Positions 9,891 to 22,030 of a stretch of DNA of 64,000 bases are shown here, piece by piece. The translations under genes and the position numbers were made by a program. Position 1 is the first letter of the stretch. Each line of letters starts with the position of its first letter. Location of the stretch: contig NW_004454170.1 in the NCBI RefSeq assembly GCF_000283155.1, positions 18,493,903 through 18,557,902 of the forward strand, read 5' to 3'. Below the pieces are notes generated by a model. That model was not told the origin of the DNA. It did not search any database and worked only from the letters and a program-made list of their open reading frames with translations. Source of the stretch: Ceratotherium simum simum. Taxonomy: Eukaryota > Chordata > Mammalia > Perissodactyla > Rhinocerotidae.

Positions 9891-12800
9891 TGCAGACTCA
9901 AATGTTGTGTTTGAGTTTAAGAGCATGACTAGCTTTTTGTAATAAAATTGAAACGATTAGGTCACTGTGTATGAGTCGGGAAGCTATAGGTCTCGATTTG
10001 CCAGAGATGTCCAAGTTTACACTGGTTTTGCCAAACTAATGGGCCCCCTTTCACTCTCAAAAGTATCTAGTTTGAACGATAAGTTATGTGGTCATCCTAT
10101 GTGGTGACCCAGCTGAGAATACCTGGCTATACTCAGTAAGACAAGGATTATACTTGGTTAGTCCCATAAAAGAGTTGATCTCTGGTTTTCTTTCTGGAAG
10201 CCTGGGGTAACAGAGCATGAACTCTATCTGGGCTGCTACTGTTAACTCGTTGTACCTTGGTCTCTCACTGCTGCCCTTCTCTGATGGGGCAGATGGACCC
10301 AGGCTGTCTGGGGGCCTGTAGGAGGCTGGGATGGCCAGTACCTTCTCTGCCACGAGGTGCCCTGCAACCCTGCTGGGAGGGCAAGAGCGGCAAACCTTCC
10401 TCTCCCCTGGGCTAGGGAACCCCTGTTACTTGCCCACCAGATCTGGAGACTAAGGGAGGAAACAGTAAAGCCGCTTTTGTGTTTATCTTAAATTGGTCTC
10501 TTTATCTGCCTGTGAAGAACCACTTGTCTAGAAGGAAAAGAACATGTACTCAATTCCATCTTTGGAACTAGGAAATAAGTCTCTTACTAGATGCAAACAC
10601 TCTGCACTGAACTGACTGCTGTTTGTTCTGTTCTATCCCTCTGTCTATATATAACTCTGTCACTATATAACTATAGTGGCCTGATCATACATCACACCTT
10701 AGGCAGCTCCGAAGAATCAGCCCTGGGCCATGGCCCTGCTTCAGATATCTGTCAGTCTGCCTCTCTGTGCGCACCCCATCCATTACTGAATAGCACGTAT
10801 TCCCAGAGCGCCTCAGCTTTCTACTTGGCACCCAATATTAGCCTCGTGTTTGCCTCTTTGCCTTGATCACCAGGCTTTCTTCTCTGGCTTATCAGACTCG
10901 GCCCTCCTTCCACCTGTCCCTCTGCTTGACTTAGGGCTTTATAGATTCTTGAGTTACAGCATTCTTAAAAGATGCGTAAGGGACACACCCTGTATTATCT
11001 TTGGTCTCATGGGATTCCTCAGGACATTTTACCTGGGACCTTTGATAACCTGTTCTCTACCTGTCACTTAACTGGGAGCAACATTCTGTTTGGGTGACAG
11101 CATTGATAGCACAGCCATATTGCTCCAGTGTCCCGGACCTCACCAGCCTGGGAGCACCATATTTGGTCATATTTCCTCTCATCCAGAATAGCAGTCAGTT
11201 CAGTCTTGTCTTTACTTTCTCTACCTCTCCCCAAATATTGCCAGGAATGCCTGGGTTGCTTTCCTGGTCTACGCATCAGCTTCCTTATAGCTGCCTCCTG
11301 AAAAGAAATAAGAACTCTGATGAGTCTTGCAGGCCAACCTCCACACCTGCTGACCTCCAGACTGCCCCTCAGCCTTGCTGCTGTGGCTAACGTGGGTGGC
11401 TGGTCTCCCTGCTGACATCTGGACAGGCTAGGAAGGCCAAAGGGGAAAAAAGAACCCTAATTTTAAAAATCACTTTAATTGTTATGACTATACCTACTTG
11501 CTGATCTTTGACTTGCTGGACCAACTTGTTGGGATTTTACCCTCCCATTAAGCCATTGGGGCACCTACAGCTTCTCACATGAAGCAGATGAGGATGGTCA
11601 ATGACAGGGAAGGACCTCCCAGACAAGCTCCAGCCAGGCTGAGTACCCAGCTACTCCATACAGTCCATGCAAAGAGCCTTCTCCGAGCTGCCAGACAACT
11701 CCATGCTGAGAGCTATCTGCAGGTCTGGATCTCCATGGATCTCCTATTCCCCAAATCCCTGCTGTGTACTCCGCTCACCTCCTGCAACACCACCTGTTAC
11801 CCTGGCTGGATTGTCCTGACAATGAATGCCTGGTCCCTTGTGCCTACCCCATTCTCTGTGGTCACAGAGATTCCACTGCTTGGACCTGCTTCTTGCCGTA
11901 TCTGTAGCTGGTCTGCTACTAAGCACCTGGTCACCACTTTGTGGTTTAGATTTGGCCTTTACAAATAACCCTCAGCCAAATGCCTCCTGAGCTTCCATTC
12001 CAACAGCATGCCGGAAACAAAGGAGACAGATGGAAAAGAGGAGAGTCTTCAGGCAAGAGCAACCACTGAGAGGTGCCAGGGGAGAGCAGAGCAAATATAC
12101 TCGATAACCCTGCTGCCTGATAACCTTTCTGTGACCTTTCCTCTTATCGCTAATTTATTGGGGCTGGAACGTGGTGACTCATACCCCACAGTGGAAGTGA
12201 AAATAGAAAGGCCAGTATAGATCTTTCCCTTCCTTAAGATGACATATAATATGAAAACTTAGAAAAATTTAAGCACAGTGTTCTTTGATATTCCTGAAGA
12301 GCCAATGGGTTGGATTAAGCAGATCTTTAAAACAATTTAATTTAACCAAAAACTTCAATTTATACACTTTTTAAAAAGAGTTCGGCTGTTGTGCAAGGGT
12401 AGATACTAACCTAACTTGTTGGAGGGTAAAGTTACAACATCTTATAAAATAAGCAAATACTCCTGAACACTTAGTGAGCTGAATGCTCTCTGTGTTAACC
12501 TAGCCAGCAAAGGCATAGGTGATACAAAGTCATTTCTGATGTATATCAACCGTGTAGCTGAGAGAAACCTTATCATGACTTGGGTTTGGGCCATCACAAA
12601 CTTTTCTCTTTGGAGAATAGCATACTTTCATTCAGGGCCCATTGGTTCACTTTGGGATAGAATGGAACCCTCTTAAGTCATTTCCAAGAAAAATACTGAC
12701 AGTGACCATCGAAGCATCCATGTTAAGCTCAGGGTCTGTGTGGCAGTTTTAAAACATGGCTGTACATTCTGCTACATTCCATCTGTTGAGAGGTTGGATC

Positions 12801-12939
12801 TATATCCTTTTTACTTGAATCTGGACAGGCTTCAACAACAGAGTATAGTGATTTTTGAGCAGGGTGGGGACTAGGGTGAGCCAAGAGGGGTGCCTATGGG
12901 TGCAAAATTTAAGGAAGCACTCACTCTCAAGGTTGTGCC
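9891..12939. other. Intergenic sequence without recognised gene
   Basis: I could not assign repeats with confidence across most of this 3 kb. The stretch near 12,740-12,880 resembles an old LTR-type repeat ('tctgttgagaggttggatct'). The short open frames show no recognisable domain. Confidence 0.4.
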
Positions 12940-14010
12940 AGCATGGGCATTAATGTGTGATGTAAAAGTCTTCACACTTTGTGCCCACATCCGCATCCAC
13001 TCACATGCCTTCACCCCAGACCTCCTCGTAACTGATCACTCAGTCCTCTTCCTTCTAGGCTCTCGACCAGACAGCACTGTCTGGGAATCTGCATATATTC
13101 TCACTTTGGGCCACTTTTCCTTCCACACAAGCTGGATGACCAGATATACTGCTCACTGCACCAGCCATTGGGAAGATTTTCTCTTTCCACTGTCATTCAC
13201 GGCTTCCCCTTGAAATATCCACAGACCAAACAGACACATTCATAAACCAAGCTTGGGCAGGTCTTTCAGCTGGTCATGTGGGATCCCTCATATAGCCATA
13301 GGTACAACCCAGTGCAACTATGAGGGGTGACCTGGAGGTCTAGGCTACCTAGTCATGCAGCTATCTCATGCCTTCAAATCTTGCTTGGACTCACTCCTGG
13401 ATGTACCATTGTCAATTTATGATAGACTTTGCTGGGCTGACCTCGCTTTATGATTTGGTGAATGTGACAGAATCCAGGTCATTAGCAGTTTTAGAGTCAC
13501 GGTCACTTGATGTCTCAGGGTCAAGTGTTCCTTTCCTACCAGGACCTATTTACACACCTAGAGCTGTTTCTCAAAGGACACATAATTCTCTGATGTGGAT
13601 GGTATGAACTTACTCCGAAATCTCAGGGATGTGCATTGTGATTTTTTTCTGGAGCTTGCCATAAACTCCTTACTGCATTGGGGGAAACCCACCAACGACA
13701 CCTCCAACAACTTAAGATCTGGTGACTCATGTGGCTGAACTGGCAGGGCTGATTGCAGTATGGCCTGGACTTGCTGCAGAGCCCTTTCCTGCTCTGGGCT
13801 CTATTCAAAAACTGCAAGCCTTTGGCGTCACCTAGTATGTTGGCTAGAGTAACATTTCTAGGTATGAAATATGTTGCCTCCAGAACCCAAAGGGGCAGAA
13901 CCAGGAGCTGTGCTTCCTTCTCTTTGGCAGGGGATGCAAGATGCAGCAATTTGTCTTTTACCTTGATTTCATTGACTTTCTCTATTCTTTTTCTGCCTCC
14001 TCCATAATGG
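12940..14010 (-). mobile_element. ERV-L endogenous retrovirus pol relic, antisense (copy 1)
   Basis: The antisense text resembles the integrase/RNase H part of ERV-L pol: 'tctgcatatattctcacttt', 'agctggatgaccagatatac' and 'gccctttcctgctctgggct'. It is riddled with stops and small indels, so non-coding. The matching region recurs in the next relic, so two ERV-L segments lie head-to-tail. Family identity is from memory. Confidence 0.6.
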
Positions 14011-14019
14011 AAAAGGTCC

Positions 14020-15413
14020 AGTGTAATTAATCTGCTACCAGGTGACTAGTGAGTCCCGCCAGGAACTCTGCATTTGTCTTCACTATTGGCAAGTTAGGCT
14101 CTCAACAGTGGCAATAGCTATATCAACCTTGGTGGGAGGAAGTCCATATTGTTGAGCCTGTGAGTAGCTTCTATCCCTGTTGCCATGACTACTTTGGACA
14201 TAAATTCATTAAACACTAGAGTGTCTGATTGAAATCCACAGAATGGGTCAACTTATCATCTTGACTTTTTGATAGCCTTCTCTGTAGTGAGCATATACAA
14301 GGGAAACACACATCCTTACTCTGTGCCCGCTTCAAGATGTCCATCCTTATACCATTTTCCAATCCTTCTGTCACCAATTTTCCCTTCCTATTCTTTCCAA
14401 TTCTCTGACCATCCATCCACTGTCTATGAATCAGTGCCTATTTTCAGTCCTGATAGAATGGATAGCCAAATGAACTTTCATTTTGCTCACTGGAAGGATT
14501 TCCCTTTATTGCTGTCTTACATGCACCTGATTTGAGCTATGATGCCACAGCAGTCCATTCTCATTTTTTTCAGGCATACTGTGTAGAACCATTTGTCAAC
14601 AAGATCTGAGTTTTCCTCCCTCAGTCAGCCAGTCATAACAAACTGCCCCTGATGCCATAGGAATGAGGCAGAGGAGGCAATGCCACAGGACTAGGTGCTG
14701 TGGGAGTCTAAGGCACTGCTCATGTACCTTACTTGTGTCTTTAGGATCTTCTTGAGTCCTATCTCACGTTGTTTTTACTTGTTGATGGATTGCTGCTGAG
14801 TATACTCTCAACTTGGAAGTTGCTGGAGCAGATATCACCCAGTTCACGATGAGCAGCTCAGATTATATTGTCACTTGATGTTCCAAATGTCTCTACCAGG
14901 GCCCGGTAGTAAGCTAGGAACTGTTTCTTGAAAAGAGAATTGTTATCTGAGAGAGAAAGCATAGCTCTGCCTCCACACCCAGGGGTCTGCACTGTGATAC
15001 TCCTATTAGAACTTTCCAGAAGCAAGCATCCCTATTTGCCACTGATATTTTGAGTATGGCTGGATCTGTTGGATCATAAGACCAAAAATTGCTCTAGAAC
15101 TTTCTCTTGCTTTGGGAACTATTCAAAACTGGCAGCCTTTGGGGTATTCAGGACATGGGTTGCAGTAGCACACTGAAATTAGGTGTATATTGCTTCTAAA
15201 CCCCAAAACCCCCCTGCATTTTCATGAGGTTTATCTCCTACTCTACGTCACGCAGGTGTGTAAGTAAGGCATCTGTAGTGCTTGCTACTTTCTGCTCTTC
15301 AGGTCCAATTAGCATGTGATCAATTGATGGAGCATTATAATTTATGTGGAATGTTAAGATAACCTAAGATATCTTCAGCCTAGATTATTGCAGAAAGCAA
15401 GAAAGTTGATGCA
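14020..15413 (-). mobile_element. ERV-L pol relic, antisense (copy 2: integrase to RNase H part)
   Basis: It begins with an integrase-like segment ('aatctgctaccaggtgacta', 'ctcaacagtggcaatagcta') and passes through RNase H ('tggatctgttggatcataag', 'ctattcaaaactggcagcct') toward RT ('aggtccaattagcatgtgat'). It contains many stops and is not functional. Confidence 0.65.
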
Positions 15414-15698
15414 GGGCCGGCCCTGTGGCTTAGCGGTTAAGTGCGTGTGTTCCACTACTGGCGGCCCGGGTTCGGATCCCAGGCGCGCACCGACGCCATG
15501 CTGAGGCTGCGTCCCACATACAGCAACTAGAAGGATGTGCAACTATGACATACAACTATCTACTGGGGCTTTGGGGAAAGAAAAAAGGAGGAGGATTGGC
15601 AACAGATGTTAGCTCAGAGCTGGTCTTCCTCAGCAAAAAGAGGAGGATTAGCATGGATGTTATCTCAGGGCTGATCATCCTCACACACAAAAAAAGAG
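15414..15698 (+). mobile_element. ERE-type SINE (A middle, two tail modules) nested in ERV-L
   Basis: The head is 'gggccggccctgtggcttag', the middle 'catacaactatctactgggg', followed by two 'gatgttagctcag'-type tail modules. Perfect 10-bp target-site duplications AGTTGATGCA lie at 15404-15413 and 15699-15708. Confidence 0.97.
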
Positions 15699-15708
15699 AG
15701 TTGATGCA

Positions 15709-16358
15709 ACCTTGAGGCAAATCCTTGCCAGTGGAAAGCAAACTGCTGCTGGTGGGTCTTGTAAACTTATATAGAGAAAAAAGCATTCACCAGGTTGATG
15801 ATCTATATTAGGAGTCAAGGTCTGAGACAGTCTGCTCCAAAATATATACCAAATTGGAAAAACAACAGCAAAAAACACCTAATTGATTTATGGTAATCTA
15901 CAGTCATTCTCCAAAATTCATCTACCTTCTGTACAGTCTTAACAGGTGAGTAAATGGGGATATGATAGTAATCACTGCCTTGGGACCTTTCAAGCCTGTG
16001 CAAGTGTCACTAAGTTGATAGTTCCCCCAAGGATGTGGTATTGGTGTTTGTTCACTATTCTCATTAGGAGAGGATACTCCAGGATGCTCTACTTAGCTCT
16101 TCTTGCTACAATAGCCATCACTCCACAGGTCAGGAAGCCAACGTGGTGATTCTGTCAGTTGCCTACTATGTCTATTACAATTATACATTCAGGAACTTGG
16201 GAAATAACCATGCAATGGGTCCATGGACCTGTTGGGCTCACTATGGGGTGGACTTTGCACCAAAATGTCATATTTCCTGAGCTCCACAAGTCCCTGGTGG
16301 ACTGGTGGACTACAGTGGGGTTTTGGGCCCTCAGAGATCAGCATCAAGTTAGAAAGCT
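15709..16358 (-). mobile_element. ERV-L pol relic, antisense (RT/protease part)
   Basis: It continues after the SINE: 'cagtggaaagcaaactgctg', 'tctacagtcattctccaaaa', 'aggatgtggtattggtgttt' and 'ccatcactccacaggtcagg'. These follow ERV-L RT-to-protease order on the minus strand. Frames are broken. Confidence 0.7.
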
Positions 16359-16768
16359 GTATTAGTTTCCTAGAGTTGTCATAACGAATTACCACAAACT
16401 TGGTGGCTTTAAACAACAGAAATGTATCCTCTCATAGTTCTGGAAACCAGAAGTCTGAAATTAAGGTGTTGGCGGGACCACCTCCCTCTAAAGGCTCTAG
16501 AGAAGGATCCTTCCTCTCTGTTTCCAGCTTCTGGTGGCTCCTGTTGGCTCCGTGTGTTCCTTGGCTTGTGGCTTCATAACTCCCATCTCTGCCTCCATCT
16601 TCACATGGCCTTCTTCCCTATGTCTCTGTCTCTTACAAGGATGTTTTAATTGGATTTAGGTCCCCACCCTCATCCAGTATGATTCTTATAATTACATCTG
16701 CAAATAAGATCACATTCTGAGGTTCCAGGTGAACATGAATTTGGGGGGATATTATTCAACTCACTACA
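16359..16768 (-). mobile_element. MLT1-type MaLR LTR, antisense, nested in ERV-L
   Basis: It runs from TGTATTAGTTTCCTAGAG to CTCACTACA with MLT1 landmarks 'ttaccacaaacttggtggct', 'agttctggaaaccagaagtc' and 'aataagatcacattctgagg'. The ERV-L text resumes with 'gagccagtgtctaataattc'. Confidence 0.8.
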
Positions 16769-17110
16769 GAGCCAGTGTCTAATAATTCCATAAAAGCATG
16801 GGGTTTTCCCTTTTCCCTGTATACAGCCAGTCTAGTAAATGAATGTAGACCCTTTATGGAAGGCTTTTAGGAAGATTTGCAGTATATTTTTGTTGCAGTA
16901 TTGTAGTATTCTTTTCGCCAGTTGACCCAATCTCCCTTTCACTCAAGGGGCTATTGGTTTATGACCCAATCTCCCTTTCACTCAAGGGGCTATTGGTTTA
17001 TGAATTGGCTTAGATATGGGAATTGACTGAGGGAGCACATAAATTAATTCTGGGGGTACCCACGCTAAATTACTCTTGCATACATCTAAAGGCCCCCCAA
17101 AAAGAATTTT
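16769..17110 (-). mobile_element. ERV-L relic, antisense (protease side)
   Basis: It continues the ERV-L text after the MLT1 insertion and contains a 39-bp tandem duplication. The relic may run further into 17,110-17,820, where similarity fades. Confidence 0.5.
16924..17001. repeat. 39-bp perfect tandem duplication
   Basis: The unit beginning GACCCAATCTCCCTTTCACT occurs twice, at 16924 and 16963, with no differences seen. It lies in an otherwise highly decayed ERV-L relic. Confidence 0.95.
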
Positions 17111-17822
17111 TTAAAAAACTAACATTAGGTTGCAGAATTTTCCAGTATAATTAACAGTAGTCATGTAACAGGCTGCTTTGGTATTTAAAGGGTATAGTCA
17201 CACAAAAAGTAGGGCCTAATAGTTAAAACAACAACAAAAGGCAATGAAAAACAACAGAAACAAAAAACAAGGCAATAGCCTAAAGTCCACCAGGCTTTAT
17301 CATTCTCTTTACCCTGAGTTCCCAATTACTTATTCCTTTATCCTGACCAAAATGTGGATTAAAGAGTGTGCCAGCTGGGTAGATGCCTGGGGCACCAATT
17401 AATAAGTAAGCAATAAAACATCAATAGACTACATTTACTATATGGTGTAAGTTGATGCAGATCACCACAAGAAAATTTTTATATAACTGTCGAAAAGGTA
17501 ATTTGGTCATATTCCCACCAAACTAGACAGTAAGCTCAAATAGAAATTTAAAAATATTCCTGTCCCACTAAATAAATATTGAACAAATATCTAAAGAGTG
17601 TTGGCTTCAAGAGGGGCCAAATTATTAGCCTTCCTGAGGTAGCCACCTATTTTGTTCTCTCCTGCCTATCTGTCTTTGTCCGCATCATGGTCCTTAAGTG
17701 GTTTTCTCCATGTCTCAGCTATTATCAAAACTCCTCTGAGTTAATCTCTTTTCCATTTGGTATCCTGGTAAATACTCGTGGAATGTTTAAAATACCAGGT
17801 CTTAAAATGTGGAATGGCTGTT
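17111..17822. other. AT-rich sequence, possibly ERV-L gag-side remnant
   Basis: No gene seen. The position beside the ERV-L relic suggests a decayed gag region, but I cannot show it. Confidence 0.25.
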
Positions 17823-18076
17823 GGGGGCCATCTCGGCGGCATAGTGGTTAAGTTTGTGCCCTCCGCTTTGGCGGCCTGGGGTTCACTGGTTTGGATCCCT
17901 GGTGCGGACCTACACACATCTCATCAAGCCATGCTGTGGTGGCATCCCATATACAAAAAAATGGAGGAAGATAGGCACAGATGTTAGCTCAGGGCTAATC
18001 TTCTTCAGCAAAAAGAGGAAGATTGGTAATGGATGTTAGCTCAGAGCTGATCTTCCTCACCAAAAAAAAAAAAAAG
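17823..18076 (+). mobile_element. ERE-type SINE (B middle, two tail modules)
   Basis: The degenerate head is 'catctcggcggcatagtggt', the middle 'catcaagccatgctgtggtg', followed by two tail modules and poly(A). The flanks 'gaatggct' (17812) and (18079) look like the target-site duplication. Confidence 0.92.
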
Positions 18077-18299
18077 TAGAATGGCTCAATTGAGTTTGCT
18101 AGGGCCCCCTCTTTCTCCAGGGGGAACATGGCAACCCATTCAGAAGGTAGCAAAGCAACTGGTGAAATTGTTTCCCATTGTCTCATGGGACTCAGACAAT
18201 ATGCCTACTAAGGCTGGAGATTTAGAGCACTTTGTAAAAAGATATCAGGTAGGATTTTGAATATGGTGGCTGCTTCTTGAAGCTTTCGATAACGTCTTC

Positions 18300-18880
18300 A
18301 AAGAAACAAACTTCTTTATCTATACAATGGAATACTATACAATATCTGTACAATGGAATACAGCCATAAAAAAGAAGGAAATCCTGCCATTCGCGACAAC
18401 ATGGATGGACCTGGAGGGCATTATGCTAAGTGAAGTAAGTCAGATAGAGAAAGAAAAATACTGTATGATCTCACTTATATGAGGAATCTAAAAAGAAAAA
18501 CAAATTCATAGAAAAAGAGATCAGATTTATGGTTACCAGAGGTGGGGGGCTGCGGCGTGGGGGAATTGAATGAAGATGGTCAAAAGGTACAAACTTCCAG
18601 TTATAAGATAATTAAGTACTGGGGATGTAATGTACAACATGGTGACTGTGGTTAGCACTGATGAATGGTATATTCAAAAGTTGCTAAGAGAGTAGATCCT
18701 GAAAGTTCTCATCATGAGGAAAAAAGAATTTTTTTTGTAACTATATGAGGTAATGGATGTCAGCTAAATTCATTGTGGTAATCATTTTACAATATATAAA
18801 TGTCAAGTAATTATGCTGTATATCTTAAACTTGTACAGTGCTATATATCAGTTATATCTTAATAAAACTGAAAAAAAAAA
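18300..18880 (+). mobile_element. L1 3' end (ORF2 tail plus 3' UTR), 5'-truncated
   Basis: 'tggaatacagccataaaaaa', 'aacatggatggacctggagg', 'agtgaagtaagtcagataga' and 'ttatggttaccagaggtggg' run into a poly(A) tail, giving a 5'-truncated L1 on the + strand. There is a small internal repeat of 'acaatggaatac' at its left edge. Confidence 0.9.
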
Positions 18881-19797
18881 AAAGAAATAAATTTCTATTT
18901 TAGCTGGCCCATCTGAAAGCAGGAAGGAAAATATAGACAGCTTTATTAAAGAGACGTCCTTTCTGAAAGGCCAAAAATAATCATGCACCTTGCAGAATTG
19001 TCAAAGCTGAATTTTCTGGTCCAATCTAAAGTTAATGTGAACAACAACAGGGATGCTAGACACAGAGGAACCGCAACTAAGGCCTGGGTGGAGCCAGAGA
19101 AATGGGAAGAACATGGTCCCCCAAGTCGCTACTAGACAGACATGGGCAACTGTAAAACATAGTGCCCAGACTGCTAAAACCTACGGAACAGTGGCGTGCC
19201 AAGGGCAGGGGTAGGGGGAACAGTTCATCCCAGGTGCACACAGTGAAGGGTTGCATTGTCTGTAGAGAATTCTAAAACATGAATACAAGTCTGTACTGGT
19301 TTGGAGCCATCCAAGGTCACTTCTGCTGAAGTTCACACCTTTAACCCTGTGGAACTCCATGTTACTGCCTTTAAAAAGTAGATTTGACATTAACCAGGAC
19401 AATATAGTGATTGTAAAAGTCAAAGAAAGGGAACTTGAGTTACTCCAATTCAGGTGACTCTGTTTGACCTTTGGGAGTGTTGTTTGTACTTCAAGTTGAA
19501 AATAGTGCAACCGAGACTAAACTGCAAGGTGTAATATTATTGTTGGTAAGTAGAAATTTTATTTCATACGTGAAACATTTTACTAATTTTTAACAATAAT
19601 TTTTAAATTAAAATTTATTTTCCTTTCTTGATTGTTAATTATTTTAAAACTTAATAATGAACCAAGAAAATAAAATATTATATTTGTGTTATGATTTAGT
19701 AGTTGCCTAAATTGAACTTTTTGTAAACATTTCAGTTTTATTAATATTCACTTATTAGTTACTGGACAGTTATGTACGTAAAATATTATTATATCAG
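18881..19797. other. Intergenic sequence, AT-rich at its right end
   Basis: No gene or assignable repeat. The part from about 19,550 to 19,790 is strongly AT-rich. Confidence 0.45.
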
Positions 19798-20044
19798 GGG
19801 CTGGCCCGGTGGCATAGTAGTTAAGTTCACATGCTCTGCTTCGGCGGCCTGGGGTTCACAGGTTCGGATCCCGGGTGTGGACCTACACACTGCTTATCAA
19901 GCCATGCTGTGGCAGGCGTGCCACATATAAAGTAGAGGAAGATGGGCACAGATGTTAGCCCAGGGCCAATCTTCCTCGGCAAAAAGAGGAGGATTGGCAA
20001 CAGATGTTAGCTTAGGGCTAATCTTCCTCACGAAGAGACAAAAA
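19798..20044 (+). mobile_element. ERE-type SINE (B middle, two tail modules)
   Basis: It has the head 'gggctggcccggtggcatag', two tail modules, and a perfect 13-bp target-site duplication ATTATTATATCAG at 19785-19797 and 20045-20057. Recent insertion. Confidence 0.97.
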
Positions 20045-20330
20045 ATTATTATATCAGACTGTAACCAAAGGATCAAAGTTCAAACTACTAGGTAAATATA
20101 AACACTATTGAATAAATATTATGCCTTTTTATTTTTTAGTACTGTAAATTTATTTTATTTTTATTTTATCTTTTTCACTGGCATGATTATATACATGAAG
20201 TTCAATAAAAGAAAATTTTCACTGTCCGCAATTCTATTTTGGACATTATTATTATTTGTTTCATTTCATAAGTATTAGCAAAAATAATTTCATTGTATAA
20301 AGGAGGTGAGTGTTTAAAATGATGTCTTCT

Positions 20331-20567
20331 CGGGCCGGCCCCGTGGCTTGGTGGTTAAGTGCGTGCACTCCGCTGCTGGCGGCCCGGGTTCGGATCCCGG
20401 GCACGCACTGATGCACCACTTCTCTGGCCATGCTGAGGCCGGGTCCCACATACAGCAACTAGAAGGATGTGCAGCTATGACATACAACTATCTACTGGGG
20501 CTGTGGGGGGAAAATAAATAAATAAAATTATTAAAAAAAAAAAAGAATTGTTTAAAAATAAATAAAT
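20331..20567 (+). mobile_element. ERE-type SINE (A middle, no tail module)
   Basis: It has the head 'gggccggccccgtggcttgg' and middle 'tctactggggctgtgggggg', then an A-rich tail. A perfect 15-bp target-site duplication AAAATGATGTCTTCT lies at 20316-20330 and 20568-20582. Confidence 0.97.
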
Positions 20568-20594
20568 AAAATGATGTCTTCTGGACATCAAATA

Positions 20595-20760
20595 TAGTTG
20601 GGCATCAAATGAGTTGATAATATGGAAGCTCAGGGTTGGGTACTAGTTTATTATACTATTTCCCCTCTCTGTCTCTGTTTCTTTCTGTCTCTCTCTGCCT
20701 GTCTCTATCTATACATGTATATAAAATTTTTAGTAATAAAAAGTTTAAAAAATTATAAAG
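20595..20760 (+). repeat. L1 3' end fragment
   Basis: 'gggttgggtactagtttatt' followed by 'actatttcccctct' and a terminal 'taataaaaagtttaaaaaa' resembles an old L1 3' UTR end. A TCTCTG-rich stretch has expanded inside it. Confidence 0.5.
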
Positions 20761-21877
20761 AACAAGTGCAAGATATCAAATGACTGTATCTGGAAGGATT
20801 AGACTGTCAGGATTGCAAAGGGGGCCAGCAGTGGGATGAAACGGTAAACAGAGGTTGGACCTAAGGAAATTCCTGGCATCAATGTGCCTGCTTCAGCACA
20901 GTGAGTATGACGTTAGCTGCATTCAAAGATTCGGGGATAGAGCAGACTCAGGGAAATTCATAATTGTCAATACAACTCAAAATGGCAAAAAGTAGCTCTC
21001 AGATCTTTATTACTACTGTGCATACTCTTGGGGTTCTGGGGACCCCAGGATGGACAAATCTAGAATAGACAATACATATATCATTATTTTCTTTTGTGGA
21101 CTATGCCCAAGGAGTTAATTAGGGTAAAGGGGGTAATTGAGGTCCAATAAGCGAGGCCCACCAATAACATCAGGAACTAAAGAATTCTGGTGGTAAATGA
21201 TCTTCCTCTGAGCCTGCTTCAATTTATAAGATCCTTTATAGCACAGGAGCTATCAGATCCCAGTAGAATTCCTGGATCCCTAAAATAAAGAACAAAAGGC
21301 CCAGGGCCTGTAGAGCTCAGAGCAAAGGCAGTCCAGGCGACAGTGGTGATTTCTGCTTCCTTGCTCCCTCGCCCTGTAGCCATGCCGTGTATGGTAATTT
21401 CCAACAACTTGCATTTATTTGTAGGGCTGTTTGCTAAATTCAGGGTTTTCCACTGAGATCGATAGAAGTGCAGTTGTTTTGTTGAGAAAATGAGCTCTTC
21501 GTTAATGGATTTCAATTTAGTGTGTTTCTGAGTTGCTTCCTTACAACTAACTTTCTAATGTTATCTTTTTTGACGTCATGGTAATCTTTCCTCCACATCA
21601 CCCCCACTGGGAAAGCTGTTGGGTAGCACTTTTACTAAAAGTTAGGGTGGTGGTGGGAGAGAAGCAAAATTACACCACAGCCCAGCAAACTCCTTAGAAT
21701 TGAACAGCAGCTACTTCTGTTCTAAGGTCGCCGGTCAGCCCTTTGACTGAGGCTCTCGCCCTGGCCACATTGCCTCTGCAGGGCCCTGGCGTCGCCTTAC
21801 TGCTTAGACTTTCCCCTGTATCTCTATCTCTTCCCTCTCTTTCCTGTATTCCCCACCAGTTAGCACTCTTGTACTGA
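20761..21877. other. Intergenic sequence without recognised feature
   Basis: No gene, RNA or repeat that I can name. Short antisense open frames lack recognisable domains. Confidence 0.4.
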
Positions 21878-22030
21878 ATCATAGAACTTTAGAGGCTAAA
21901 AAGGGCTTTACAGCTAATTTAATCCAACCTTCTCAGTTAACAGATGAAGAAACAGAAGTCCTATAAGGTTGAGCAATTGGCCTGCGATACATCAGCCAGG
22001 CCACGGCAATGCTGGGCCTAAAAATGAGGC
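21878..22030 (-). repeat. Ancient MIR/L3-type repeat, antisense
   Basis: 'gaactttagaggctaaaaag', 'taatttaatccaaccttctc' and 'agatgaagaaacagaagtcc' form the old repeat pattern of this class. Confidence 0.5.

Noticed and set aside
15414..15490. tRNA-like box B word (ggttcggatcc) in SINE heads
   Set aside because: It reflects the tRNA-derived origin of ERE. No cloverleaf with paired acceptor stem is present, so no tRNA gene is called.
12940..17110. Possible functional retroviral pol
   Set aside because: The ERV-L text is antisense, interrupted by a SINE and an LTR, and full of stops and indels. It is a relic only.
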